Below are positions 56,018 through 64,000 of a stretch of 64,000 bases of DNA, one piece after another. Numbering within the stretch: the stretch's first letter is position 1; every line of letters begins with the position of its first letter. The notes under the pieces are model-generated. The model did no database searches, was not told the origin of the DNA, and was given only the letters and a program-made list of their open reading frames with translations. This DNA is from Pelagibacteraceae bacterium AG-422-D23. GTDB taxonomy: Bacteria > Pseudomonadota > Alphaproteobacteria > Pelagibacterales > Pelagibacteraceae. The stretch is taken from positions 26,667 through 90,666 of the forward strand of contig QCMQ01000003.1 in NCBI GenBank assembly GCA_003213615.1, in the 5' to 3' direction. A program made the translations under genes and the position numbers.

Positions 56018-57007
56018 ATGATTACAGGAAAATATCCTAGTCTGAGACTTAGAAGAGGGAGGAAAGAATCTTGGTCAAGAAGATTAATTCAAGAAAATAC
56101 ATTGAGTCCAAACGACTTTATATTGCCTATTTTTTTAATAGAAGGCTCTAATAAAAAACAAGAAATCTCCACTATGCCAGGCGTGTACAGATACACAATT
56201 AACAGATTAAGCCAAATAGTAGATCGAGCTATAAAATTAGGAATACCAATGATAGCTCTTTTCCCTAAAACTAAAAATTCAAAGAAAGATGAGTTAGGAA
56301 CAGAATCACTTAATGAAAAAAATTTAGTTTGTAGAGCAATTCATGAAATTAAAAAACGATACAAAAATCAAGTCGGTATAATGTGCGATGTAGCTTTAGA
56401 TCCTTATACATCACATGGTCATGATGGTTTAATCAAATCTAACACTATACTAAATGATGAAACTATTAATGTTTTGATAAATCAATCATTACTTCAGGCT
56501 GAGATGGGTTGTGATGTACTGGCTCCTTCAGATATGATGGATGGCAGAATAGGAAAAATAAGAAAAGCTTTAGATAAAAATAGATTCCAAAACGTTCAAA
56601 TATTATCCTATGCTGCAAAATATGCTTCAAGCTTTTATGGACCTTTTAGAGATGCAGTCGGTTCTAAAGGTTCGTTAAAAGGAGACAAAAAAACTTATCA
56701 GATGGATTATGGAAATTCTGATGAAGCTTTAAGAGAAGTTGCATTAGATATTAAAGAAGGTGCTGATATGGTAATGGTTAAACCAGGTATGCCCTACTTA
56801 GACATAATAAAATCAATAAAAGAAAAATTTAGATTACCAGTTTTTGCATATCAAGTATCTGGTGAATATAGTTTGATTGAAACAGCAATAGCGAAAAAAT
56901 TAATAAATAAAGACGCCATATATGAAAGTTTAGTTGCGTTTAAGAGAGCTGGTGCCAATGCTATAGTAAGTTATTATGCTGATAGAATTGATAAAATAAT
57001 TAGATAA
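56018..57007 (+). CDS. hemB: Porphobilinogen synthase (delta-aminolevulinate dehydratase)
   Basis: Condenses two ALA to porphobilinogen in heme synthesis. 329 aa with the catalytic lysines in YAAKYASSFYGPFR and MVMVKPGMPYLD. The metal loop reads DVALDPYTSHGHDG, the Asp-rich Mg-type rather than the cysteine zinc type. Confidence 0.96.
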   Translation: MITGKYPSLRLRRGRKESWSRRLIQENTLSPNDFILPIFLIEGSNKKQEISTMPGVYRYTINRLSQIVDRAIKLGIPMIALFPKTKNSKKDELGTESLNEKNLVCRAIHEIKKRYKNQVGIMCDVALDPYTSHGHDGLIKSNTILNDETINVLINQSLLQAEMGCDVLAPSDMMDGRIGKIRKALDKNRFQNVQILSYAAKYASSFYGPFRDAVGSKGSLKGDKKTYQMDYGNSDEALREVALDIKEGADMVMVKPGMPYLDIIKSIKEKFRLPVFAYQVSGEYSLIETAIAKKLINKDAIYESLVAFKRAGANAIVSYYADRIDKIIR

Positions 57008-57688
57008 TTATTTTAAGGTATTTAAAAATAATAACCTACTATTTGGATAATTTAAATTATTTGGTCTTAATATAGTTTTATCTAAATAATCACCTACTAA
57101 TTTCAAACCATTCAATAAAGTAGCAAGATCATTAACTTCTATATCTTTTTCAATCAAAAAATTAGGTACATATTTTTTTTCATTTAAAGAACTTGCATAA
57201 TATACGGTCTTGTTACCTTCTAAATCTTTTTCAACTAAATTTTCAAGCGCTAAGTCATATCCTAATATTTTTAGTAACTCCAATTCCCAAAATATATATT
57301 TTTTTAACCAGTCTTTTTCTTTTAAAATTAAAAATAAATTTTGAATTATAAAATAAACTTTATCATTAGATTGAGACTCTGCTGTTAATATTTTAATCAA
57401 ATTCATTGCTGATGTTATACAAGACAACTTTTGTTTGTTATCAAAATATAGTGGAGTGTAAGCATTTAAAATTTCAATTTTGAAATAACCTATTTTGTTT
57501 TCATTTTTAGAATTGTAATTAACATGAAGTTTGTTACCGACTTGAAGATAATTTTTAATTTTTTTTGAAGTACCACCAAATATAATTCCGGATATTTTTC
57601 CTTTATCTTTTGTAAATAATTCAGCAATTAATGAATTTTCATTATATCTTGTTTTGCTTATTAAAAATCCCTCGTCTGACCAATTCAT
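57008..57688 (-). CDS. recO: DNA repair protein RecO
   Basis: 226 aa. WSDEGFLISKTRYNENSLIAELFTKDKG is the RecO OB-fold start, and FWELELLKILGYDLAL the family helix. The zinc cysteines are absent. It helps RecA load in gap repair. Overlaps rnc by 4 nt; last of the dapA-to-recO run. Confidence 0.9.
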   Translation of the reverse strand: MNWSDEGFLISKTRYNENSLIAELFTKDKGKISGIIFGGTSKKIKNYLQVGNKLHVNYNSKNENKIGYFKIEILNAYTPLYFDNKQKLSCITSAMNLIKILTAESQSNDKVYFIIQNLFLILKEKDWLKKYIFWELELLKILGYDLALENLVEKDLEGNKTVYYASSLNEKKYVPNFLIEKDIEVNDLATLLNGLKLVGDYLDKTILRPNNLNYPNSRLLFLNTLK

Positions 57689-58353
57689 TTTTTATTTGTA
57701 TTTTTTAAACATTCTATAGCAGCATTTTGTTCAGCTTCCTTCTTCGATTTACCAATAGCAATAAAATATTTTGTATTGGGTAATTTTACACCGACTTTAA
57801 ATATAGGTTTGTGTCTTGGACCTGTGTTTGAAATTAATTTATAAGTGGGTAATTTTTTAAAATTTTTTAAAGTTAATTCCTGTAATTTGGTTTTAGCATC
57901 TATTTCAGTTACAACACTTTTTTCAATATGATCTTGCCACAAGTTTAAAATTGTTTTTTCAACAATTGTAAAACCTTTGTCAAGATATATGGCACCAATT
58001 AATGCTTCACAGCTATCAGATATAATCTTGTCCTCAATTTTAATTTTTTTATTGTTAGGGTTAAATGTTTTAACATAACTAGCCAGGTTGATTTTTTTTG
58101 CTATTTCCAAACAGGTTTTTTTATTTACTAAAGATGCAAATTTTTTATCGAGAATACCTTCTTTTTCCTCTGGATAAATTTCTAAAAGTTTTTTTGCTAT
58201 AACCAAGCCAAGAACTCTATCACCTAGAAACTCTATCTTTTCATTATTTTCATTTGGATTAAAGCTTTTATGTGTAAGGGATTGGATAAGTAGATCTTTA
58301 TTTTTAAATTTTAAATCAATTTTTTTTTCTAAGCTCTGATAGTTAATTTTCAT
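57685..58353 (-). CDS. rnc: Ribonuclease III
   Basis: 222 aa. The nuclease signature is NEKIEFLGDRVLGLVIA, with a second acidic site in ISDSCEALIGAIYLDKG. A C-terminal dsRNA-binding domain begins at DAKTKLQELTL and ends SKKEAEQNAAIECL. It overlaps lepB by 1 nt; lepB-rnc is a classic pair. Confidence 0.95.
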   Translation of the reverse strand: MKINYQSLEKKIDLKFKNKDLLIQSLTHKSFNPNENNEKIEFLGDRVLGLVIAKKLLEIYPEEKEGILDKKFASLVNKKTCLEIAKKINLASYVKTFNPNNKKIKIEDKIISDSCEALIGAIYLDKGFTIVEKTILNLWQDHIEKSVVTEIDAKTKLQELTLKNFKKLPTYKLISNTGPRHKPIFKVGVKLPNTKYFIAIGKSKKEAEQNAAIECLKNTNKK

Positions 58354-59090
58354 TAATTAATTTTATTAAATGTTCTATTAAATCTTATTGACCTATGCCA
58401 TTTCCAAAATTCTATAAAACCTCCTATTCTTTTATCAGATGAGAAAAATATAAATTGAGCTTTTCCTACTAAATTATCTTTATGCACATATCCAACACTT
58501 GTTAAGTACCTGCTATCTTTAGAACAATCCCTGTTGTCACCTAAAAAGAAATAATGATCTTTAGGTACAGTAAACACATCTGAATTTTGATAAGTGTAAT
58601 CTTTTAAATAAACAGTATGAAATTTTTTACCATTTGAAAGCTTTTCTTCAAATCTATAAACATCAATACTTTTGTCTCCACAGAAAATACTAGTTTTGTT
58701 ATTAATTTTAGATTTAAGAATTTCTGAATTATTTAAATATAAATTAGAGTCTATAAACTGAATTTTATCACCAGGTAAACCAATTAATCTTTTAATGTAG
58801 TCTGTTCTATTATCTGCTGGTGTTTTAAATACAATTACATCACCTCTTTCTGGGCTACTAAACATAATTCTTTTGTTTAATATGGGTGGACTAAAAGGAA
58901 ATGAATGTTTGCTGTATCCATATGTATATTTTGTTACAAACAATCTATCACCTACTAATAAAGTGGGCTCCATGGATGAAGATGGAATATAAAATGGTTG
59001 TACTAAAAGCGATCTAATTATAACTGCAATTATTAATGCATAAATTAAGGTTTTTATATTTTCTGAAAAAAAATTTTTATCTAATTTCAT
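58353..59090 (-). CDS. lepB: Signal peptidase I
   Basis: 245 aa with one N-terminal membrane span (13-33). The catalytic Ser is in YIPSSSMEPTLLVGD and the general-base Lys in TDYIKRLIGLPGD; FLGDNRDCSKDSR is box E. It removes signal peptides at the periplasmic face. Overlaps acpS by 4 nt. Confidence 0.95.
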   Translation of the reverse strand: MKLDKNFFSENIKTLIYALIIAVIIRSLLVQPFYIPSSSMEPTLLVGDRLFVTKYTYGYSKHSFPFSPPILNKRIMFSSPERGDVIVFKTPADNRTDYIKRLIGLPGDKIQFIDSNLYLNNSEILKSKINNKTSIFCGDKSIDVYRFEEKLSNGKKFHTVYLKDYTYQNSDVFTVPKDHYFFLGDNRDCSKDSRYLTSVGYVHKDNLVGKAQFIFFSSDKRIGGFIEFWKWHRSIRFNRTFNKIN

Positions 59091-59473
59091 GATGTTTGAA
59101 TAATAGTAAATGCTGTTGAATAATTTTTTTCATCCGAAATTGATAGAAAACATTTAAAATTTTTGATTTTAAAGTTCTTTTGAATGATTTTTGTAATTTT
59201 TTTATTTTTAACATAATAAGGCTTTCCCATTTTGTTATTAACAACTTCTATATCTTTAAAATTTAAATTCATACGAAAACCTGTGCCAAGAGCTTTAGAA
59301 AATGCTTCTTTTGCGGCAAATCTCTTTGAAAAATAAGCCACTTTATTGTTTGCAGCATTAGATTGTTTCAATTCTTTAGATGAGTAAATTCTTTTTTTAA
59401 ATAAAGGATTTTTAATCGATTTTTGAATTCTTTTATTTTCAACAATATCAACACCAATACCAAGAATTTTCAT
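59087..59473 (-). CDS. acpS: Holo-acyl-carrier-protein synthase
   Basis: 128 aa. GIGVDIVENKRIQK and RFAAKEAFSKALGTGF carry the Mg-binding Asp and Glu of 4'-phosphopantetheinyl transferases. Directly follows pdxJ, the usual pair. Confidence 0.93.
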   Translation of the reverse strand: MKILGIGVDIVENKRIQKSIKNPLFKKRIYSSKELKQSNAANNKVAYFSKRFAAKEAFSKALGTGFRMNLNFKDIEVVNNKMGKPYYVKNKKITKIIQKNFKIKNFKCFLSISDEKNYSTAFTIIQTS

Positions 59474-60193
59474 TTATTTTTTTAAAATTTTTTTAAAATT
59501 TTTAATTACTTTTGAAAGTCCGTCAAATATGGATTCTCCAATTATAAAATGTCCAATATTATACTCCTTAATATCTATTATTTTTGTTAACATTTTAGTG
59601 GTTTTATAATCTAAACCATGACCAGCATGAACTTCTATATTTAAACTTGATGCTAATTTTGCACTTTTTTTAATTCTGTTTAATTCACTAGAATAATTTT
59701 TTTTTAATTTAACTAGATTTGCTAATTTTCCAGTATGTATCTCAATACAATCAGCATTTAATTTTTTAGATAGCCTAATATCATTTGGAGAAGGATTAAT
59801 AAACAAACTTGTTCTTATCTTTGCTTTTTTAAATTTTTTAATTATTTTCTCTAATTTATTAAGATTGTTTTTTATATTTAAACCTCCCTCAGTAGTAATT
59901 TCTTTTCTATTTTCTGGAACTAAACAAATAAAATTTGGTTTTATCTTAAGTGCTTTATTAACAATTTCTTTATTCATAGAAATTTCTAGGTTTACAAGCA
60001 CATTTTTTAAACCACATATTTTTTTGGCATCGATATCCTTTATATGTCTTCTATCTTCTCTTAAATGAATTGTTACAGAATCAGCCCCATAACTAATAAC
60101 TTTTTTTGCTGCATATATTGGATCTGGATGTTTCTCACCACGAGCGTTTCGTAAAGTTGCAATATGATCTATATTTACACCTAACCTTTTCAC
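59474..60193 (-). CDS. pdxJ: Pyridoxine 5'-phosphate synthase
   Basis: 239 aa. LGVNIDHIATLRNARGEKHPDP, VTIHLREDRRHI and VHAGHGLDYKT are hallmark PdxJ blocks. Ring-closing step of vitamin B6 synthesis. Overlaps pyrE by 4 nt. Confidence 0.96.
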   Translation of the reverse strand: MKRLGVNIDHIATLRNARGEKHPDPIYAAKKVISYGADSVTIHLREDRRHIKDIDAKKICGLKNVLVNLEISMNKEIVNKALKIKPNFICLVPENRKEITTEGGLNIKNNLNKLEKIIKKFKKAKIRTSLFINPSPNDIRLSKKLNADCIEIHTGKLANLVKLKKNYSSELNRIKKSAKLASSLNIEVHAGHGLDYKTTKMLTKIIDIKEYNIGHFIIGESIFDGLSKVIKNFKKILKK

Positions 60194-60777
60194 TTAATAA
60201 ATCTGCTTCCTGGAGTTGTTATTGGTATTGATTTAAGTTCAGGTGGTAATTTATTTGCTTTATAAGTTGGAACTTCTATTTTTAAATGAGATGTTATTCC
60301 AGTTTTTATTATTAAAGATTGTTTAGTTGATCGATCGATTATAGTTGCAAATCCAATCAATTTTGCTTTTGATTTTTTAATTAATTTTACACACTCTAAA
60401 CTTGATTTTCCTGTAGTGATTACATCTTCTATAATCAATACTCTTGAACCTTTTTTAATATTAAATCCCCTTCTAAGAGTAAATTTGCCATTTACTCTTT
60501 CACAAAAAATTGTTTCTTTTTTTAACAATTTTCCTATTTCATATCCAATAATTACTCCTCCCATTGCAGGAGCTAGTATTAAATCAATTTTTTTAAATTT
60601 TTTTTTAATTTTATTTGCTAAAGATTTACAAATTTTATCAGCTAAATTAGGGAAACTTAAAAGTTTTGCACACTGAATATATTTTGAAGAATGTAGACCT
60701 GAGGATAGAACAAAGTGACCTTCTAATAATGCATTAGTTTTTTTTAAAATATTTAAGGATTTTTTGTGTGAAAGCAT
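60190..60777 (-). CDS. pyrE: Orotate phosphoribosyltransferase
   Basis: 195 aa. The PRPP-binding loop is VLIIEDVITTGKSS; ALLEGHFVLSSGLHSSKY and APAMGGVIIGYEIG fit the family. Fifth step of pyrimidine synthesis. Its start lies 44 nt inside the rsh 3' end, a long overlap. Confidence 0.94.
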   Translation of the reverse strand: MLSHKKSLNILKKTNALLEGHFVLSSGLHSSKYIQCAKLLSFPNLADKICKSLANKIKKKFKKIDLILAPAMGGVIIGYEIGKLLKKETIFCERVNGKFTLRRGFNIKKGSRVLIIEDVITTGKSSLECVKLIKKSKAKLIGFATIIDRSTKQSLIIKTGITSHLKIEVPTYKANKLPPELKSIPITTPGSRFIK

Positions 60778-62479
60778 TTCTTTTTTCTTCGTGTCTAATT
60801 ATCTTAAATTTTATACTCTTTTGTTTTAGCTCTGCAATAAAATTAGTAAAATTCTTAAGGTTTCTAATAATTAATTTAAATTTAAAATTAATATAATTGG
60901 GATTTTTACCAACCATTTCTAAGCTCGATATATTTAATTTATGACTTCCAATTAGTGAGCTTATATCTCCTAATTGACCTGGCTTATCAGGTAATGACAT
61001 CCATAGAGTAGTATTGTATTTTTTTGTTTTTTCCTCTTTTTGCTCTCCTTTATCATGCCAATATCTTCTTATTGCTGCTCTAGCTTTGCCTGTTTTAGTT
61101 GTTGGTATCCAATGAAGTGACGGTGAATTATTTTTAGATGTTATAATGTTTACACGATCACCATTTCTTAAAATGGTTTGTAGTTCATTTTTGTTTCCAT
61201 TAATTTCACAACCAACTGCTGAATTGCCAATTTTAGTATGAACAGCATATGCAAAATCTATGGCTGTTGCGTCTTTAGGTAATTTAATTACCGAACCTTT
61301 TGGTGTGAAACAAAATACGTTTTCTTGAAACATTTGTAGTTTAGTATACTCATATGAGTCTTCAGGGTTTTCGTTTTTTTCTATAATCTCAACAAGATCT
61401 TTTAACCAATCATACTCTTTCCAGCTTAAAGAATTAAATTTTTCAGAAGATTTATATTGCCAATGAGATGCGACACCTCTTTCTGCAAATTCGTGCATTT
61501 CGTGTGTTCTAATTTGAATTTCTATTGGTTTTTTATTTGAACCTATTACAGAAGTATGAATAGATTTATAACCATTGATTTTTGGAGATGAAATGTAATC
61601 TTTAAATTTTCCCGGTATGCAATTCCATTTTTTATGAAAAATACCAAGAGTTTTGTAACAATCGTCTACATTGTTTAAAATTATCCTAAATCCAATAATG
61701 TCTGTTATTTGTTCAAGAGAAACTCTTTTTTTTTGGACCTTTCTCCAAATTGAAAAAGGTGTTTTTTCTCTACCATGTATCTCGGCATTAATTTCATTAT
61801 CATTCAAGATTTCACTTAACTCAAAAGATTGTTCTTCAAATAAATCTTTTCTGTCCAATTTTATTTCATCAAGCCTTTTTTTTATTAATTTTCTTGCGTC
61901 GTTATTTAAAATTTCAAAAGACAAATCCTCAAGCTCGTCTCTTATTCTGTGCATTCCCATTCTATCAGCTAATGGCGCATAAATTTCCATAGTTTCTTGA
62001 GCTATCCTTTTTCTTTTATCCTCTTTAGTAATCGCTTTAATGGTCCTCATGTTATGAAGTCGATCAGCAATTTTAACTAGCAGAACTCTTATGTCTTTTG
62101 ATGTTGCTAAAATTAATTTTCTGAAATTCTCAACTTTAGAGTTAGCTCCAGCTGAATTTTCAAATACTGAAATTTTCGTTACACCGTCCACTAAATCAGC
62201 AACCTCATCACCAAATTCTTGTTTGATAGTTTCATAAGTTGCAAAAGTATCTTCTATAGTGTCATGCAATAGACCTGTTGTAATTGTAGCGCTATCTAAT
62301 TTTAATTCAGTTAAAATATTTGCAACCTCAATTGGGTGAACAGAATAAGGATCACCCGAAGCTCTTTTTTGACTCTTATGTGCTTTAACGGCAAAATTAT
62401 ATGCTTTATCTAATTTTTCAGGATTAAGAAATTTATTATAATTCTTAACTTTATTTATAAGTTCATTTGAATTAAGCAT
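60734..62479 (-). CDS. rsh: RelA/SpoT-type (p)ppGpp synthetase/hydrolase
   Basis: 581 aa. An HD hydrolase domain (TTGLLHDTIEDT, RLHNMRTIKAI), synthetase domain (NGYKSIHTSVIG, EIQIRTHEMHEFAERGVASHW), TGS (FCFTPKGSVIKLPKDATAIDF) and a C-terminal ACT domain (PDKPGQLGDISSLI). It is shorter than the usual 700-750 aa because the region between TGS and ACT is reduced. Likely the only stringent-response enzyme here, bifunctional by motifs. Confidence 0.94.
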   Translation of the reverse strand: MLNSNELINKVKNYNKFLNPEKLDKAYNFAVKAHKSQKRASGDPYSVHPIEVANILTELKLDSATITTGLLHDTIEDTFATYETIKQEFGDEVADLVDGVTKISVFENSAGANSKVENFRKLILATSKDIRVLLVKIADRLHNMRTIKAITKEDKRKRIAQETMEIYAPLADRMGMHRIRDELEDLSFEILNNDARKLIKKRLDEIKLDRKDLFEEQSFELSEILNDNEINAEIHGREKTPFSIWRKVQKKRVSLEQITDIIGFRIILNNVDDCYKTLGIFHKKWNCIPGKFKDYISSPKINGYKSIHTSVIGSNKKPIEIQIRTHEMHEFAERGVASHWQYKSSEKFNSLSWKEYDWLKDLVEIIEKNENPEDSYEYTKLQMFQENVFCFTPKGSVIKLPKDATAIDFAYAVHTKIGNSAVGCEINGNKNELQTILRNGDRVNIITSKNNSPSLHWIPTTKTGKARAAIRRYWHDKGEQKEEKTKKYNTTLWMSLPDKPGQLGDISSLIGSHKLNISSLEMVGKNPNYINFKFKLIIRNLKNFTNFIAELKQKSIKFKIIRHEEKRNAFTQKILKYFKKN

Positions 62480-62500
62480 AATTGATATTATACCATTAAA

Positions 62501-63019
62501 TCAAAATTGTTTAATAGATCTAATGTCTCTATCAGGTAGCAGAGAAATCAAGGTTTTAACATCAATTTGTTTATCAGGATGGATCCAATCCTTTTGAATC
62601 TCAAATAATGGAAATAATACAAAGTTTCTTTTATGCATCATTTTATGAGGTAAATTAATTTTAGAATTTTTTTTTGATACCAATTTATTAAAATCGATTA
62701 TATCTAAATCACATGTACGAGGAGCATTTTTTTTTGCTTTTTTTCTACCTAATTGATTTTCTATAGATTTACATATTTTTAATAATTCTTGAGGACTGTA
62801 ATAACATTTTAATTTTAAAATTATATTTAAGAACTTAGGATTTCGTCGATCAGGCCACGAAGGGGTTTCATAATAACTAGATATCGAGAGAAAATCTAAG
62901 TTATGTTCTGCTAATAAAAATTTTGCTTTTTCTATATTTCTTTTTCTTATACCTAAATTTGAACCTATTCCTAAAAAAACAATTTTAGCTTGATTTTCTA
63001 ATATATCTTGCCTTTTCAC
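62501..63019 (-). CDS. folK: 6-hydroxymethyl-7,8-dihydropterin pyrophosphokinase
   Basis: Folate synthesis enzyme of about 172 aa. [40 protein letters not shown] and [11 protein letters not shown] are diagnostic. The start is uncertain: a GTG at 63019 leaves a 35-nt overlap with smpB, while an ATG at 63079 would overlap by 95 nt and add residues unlike FolK. It sits where rpoZ is often found. Confidence 0.88.
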   Translation of the reverse strand: MKRQDILENQAKIVFLGIGSNLGIRKRNIEKAKFLLAEHNLDFLSISSYYETPSWPDRRNPKFLNIILKLKCYYSPQELLKICKSIENQLGRKKAKKNAPRTCDLDIIDFNKLVSKKNSKINLPHKMMHKRNFVLFPLFEIQKDWIHPDKQIDVKTLISLLPDRDIRSIKQF

Positions 63020-63455
63020 GGTTCCAATCTCTACTTTTTTTTGTTGCTCTTTTATCATATTGCTTTTTCCCTTTTGCAACAGCTAGTTCTATTTTAGCCT
63101 TTCCTTTTTTAAAATACATTTTTGTTGGAACTAATGTGAAACCATCTCTTTGCATTTTACCTATTAATTTATTTATTTCTTTTTTATTAAGAAGCAATTT
63201 TCTATCATCGGTTGGATTATGATTAGAGTAACTTGCTTGCTTGTATGGAGATATATGTGAATTAATTAAAACAATTTCACCTGCCTTTTCAACAGCATAA
63301 GACTCAGCGATATTCACCTTGCCCTCTCTTACTGATTTAATCTCTGATCCCTTTAAAACAATTCCAGCTTCAAAAAGATCTTCAAAAAAAAAGTTAAAAC
63401 TAGCTTTTCTGTTTAAACAAATGATTTTCAAACCAGGATTGGTTTTTTTGTTCAT
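62985..63455 (-). CDS. smpB: SsrA-binding protein SmpB
   Basis: 156 aa. Binds tmRNA for ribosome rescue. [30 protein letters not shown], the [10 protein letters not shown] stretch and the C-terminal [11 protein letters not shown] are standard. It starts on the dapA stop (1-nt overlap). Confidence 0.95.
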   Translation of the reverse strand: MNKKTNPGLKIICLNRKASFNFFFEDLFEAGIVLKGSEIKSVREGKVNIAESYAVEKAGEIVLINSHISPYKQASYSNHNPTDDRKLLLNKKEINKLIGKMQRDGFTLVPTKMYFKKGKAKIELAVAKGKKQYDKRATKKSRDWNREKARYIRKSS

Positions 63456-64000
63456 TAAATTAACTTAGCAGACTGAAGAGCTTTTTTTACAATTTCTTTT
63501 GTTGTGTCTGTTACTTTTACAAGTGGCAGTCTTACATTGTCATCACAAAGTCCTAAAAGTTTTGCAGCATATTTTACAGGACTAGGATTGCTCTCAACAA
63601 ACATTGAGTGATGAACTGGTTGTAATATTTTATCTAATCTTTCTGCTTCTTTCATTACGTTATCGTTATCAGATTTGGAGAATTTTTGAAAATCTGAACA
63701 AAGTTTAGGTGCAATATTAGCTGTTACACTAATAGTACCTACCCCACCACGTTTATTAAATTCAAAAGCATTATCATCATTACCTGTTAATTGAATAAAA
63801 TCTTTACCCATTTTTTCAAGTGTCTGATTAACTCTATCTAAATCACCTGTTGCATCTTTAACACCAACTATATTTTTTAATTCATACAGTCTGGCCATTG
63901 TATCCACTGACATATCAATCACAGATCTACCAGGAATATTATAAATTATAATTGGAATACCACACTTGTCATTAATTGCTTTATAATGTTGATATAAGCC
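63455..64000 (-). CDS. dapA: 4-hydroxy-tetrahydrodipicolinate synthase (5' part outside window)
   Basis: The frame is open to the right edge, giving the last 181 residues of about 290. It has the active-site Tyr in [12 protein letters not shown], the Schiff-base Lys in [12 protein letters not shown] and [14 protein letters not shown]. First step of the lysine/DAP branch, feeding peptidoglycan. Overlaps smpB by 1 nt. Confidence 0.95.
   Translation of the reverse strand, partial: GLYQHYKAINDKCGIPIIIYNIPGRSVIDMSVDTMARLYELKNIVGVKDATGDLDRVNQTLEKMGKDFIQLTGNDDNAFEFNKRGGVGTISVTANIAPKLCSDFQKFSKSDNDNVMKEAERLDKILQPVHHSMFVESNPSPVKYAAKLLGLCDDNVRLPLVKVTDTTKEIVKKALQSAKLI

Overview
The window is very AT-rich and almost fully coding. 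Gene order and protein families point to a streamlined marine alphaproteobacterium of the SAR11 clade (Pelagibacterales, Candidatus Pelagibacter-like). Supporting signs are the rplM-rpsI-argC, nusB-ribH-ribBA-ribE-ribD-nrdR-glyA-rpiB and dapA-smpB-folK-rsh-pyrE-pdxJ-acpS-lepB-rnc-recO clusters. Others are an NDUFS4-like complex I subunit, an Mg-type HemB, a K+-independent H+-pyrophosphatase, and a metY leader with two SAM-II/SAM-V-like aptamers. Many neighbouring genes overlap by 1-40 nt and only one gap exceeds 300 nt.

Layout. 1-8.1 kb: uvrA (3' end cut by the window edge) divergent from ssb-gyrA-coaD-cyclophilin-tgt, then tRNA-Lys. 8.2-12.3 kb: M48 lipoprotein protease, DUF502 membrane protein, recG, sdhE, tRNA-Ser. 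12.3-20.7 kb: one tightly packed + strand run (rarD, MltB-like, RlpA/SPOR-like, dacA, tmk, holB, metG, tatD, MBL hydrolase) joining cell-wall turnover to DNA replication. 20.7-25.4 kb: glutathione peroxidase, nhaA, zinc-ribbon protein, tRNA-Pro, NDUFS4-like, sbmA/bacA-like, glpX, tRNA-Glu.

25.4-34.7 kb is the accessory part. A GIY-YIG nuclease starts 3 nt after tRNA-Glu, followed by surface-polysaccharide genes: a two-domain glycosyltransferase, a sugar epimerase, two GT2 enzymes, an RmlC-like epimerase, a methyltransferase, a LicD-like protein and a 2OG-Fe oxygenase. It closes with a Cre-like tyrosine recombinase that has a 14-7-14 inverted repeat 3 nt before its start codon, then a small membrane protein and a minimal MGMT. 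A 513-nt gap with no recognisable gene follows.

35.3-64 kb returns to core genome: two transporters, hom, a small lipoprotein, argC, rpsI, rplM; metY behind tandem SAM aptamers; ctaA, chorismate mutase, rpmG, a MerR regulator, ihfA, plsX, rpmF, a bc1 chaperone and bamE; hppA; thiL plus the riboflavin cluster, nrdR, glyA, rpiB; an Asp/Asn-hydroxylase-like enzyme, hemB; and the recO-to-dapA cluster, with dapA cut by the right edge.

The strongest leads are the tandem SAM riboswitch, the lox-like palindrome beside the recombinase, and several core enzymes that have lost or altered metal ligands (Tgt, NrdR, the RibA half of RibBA).
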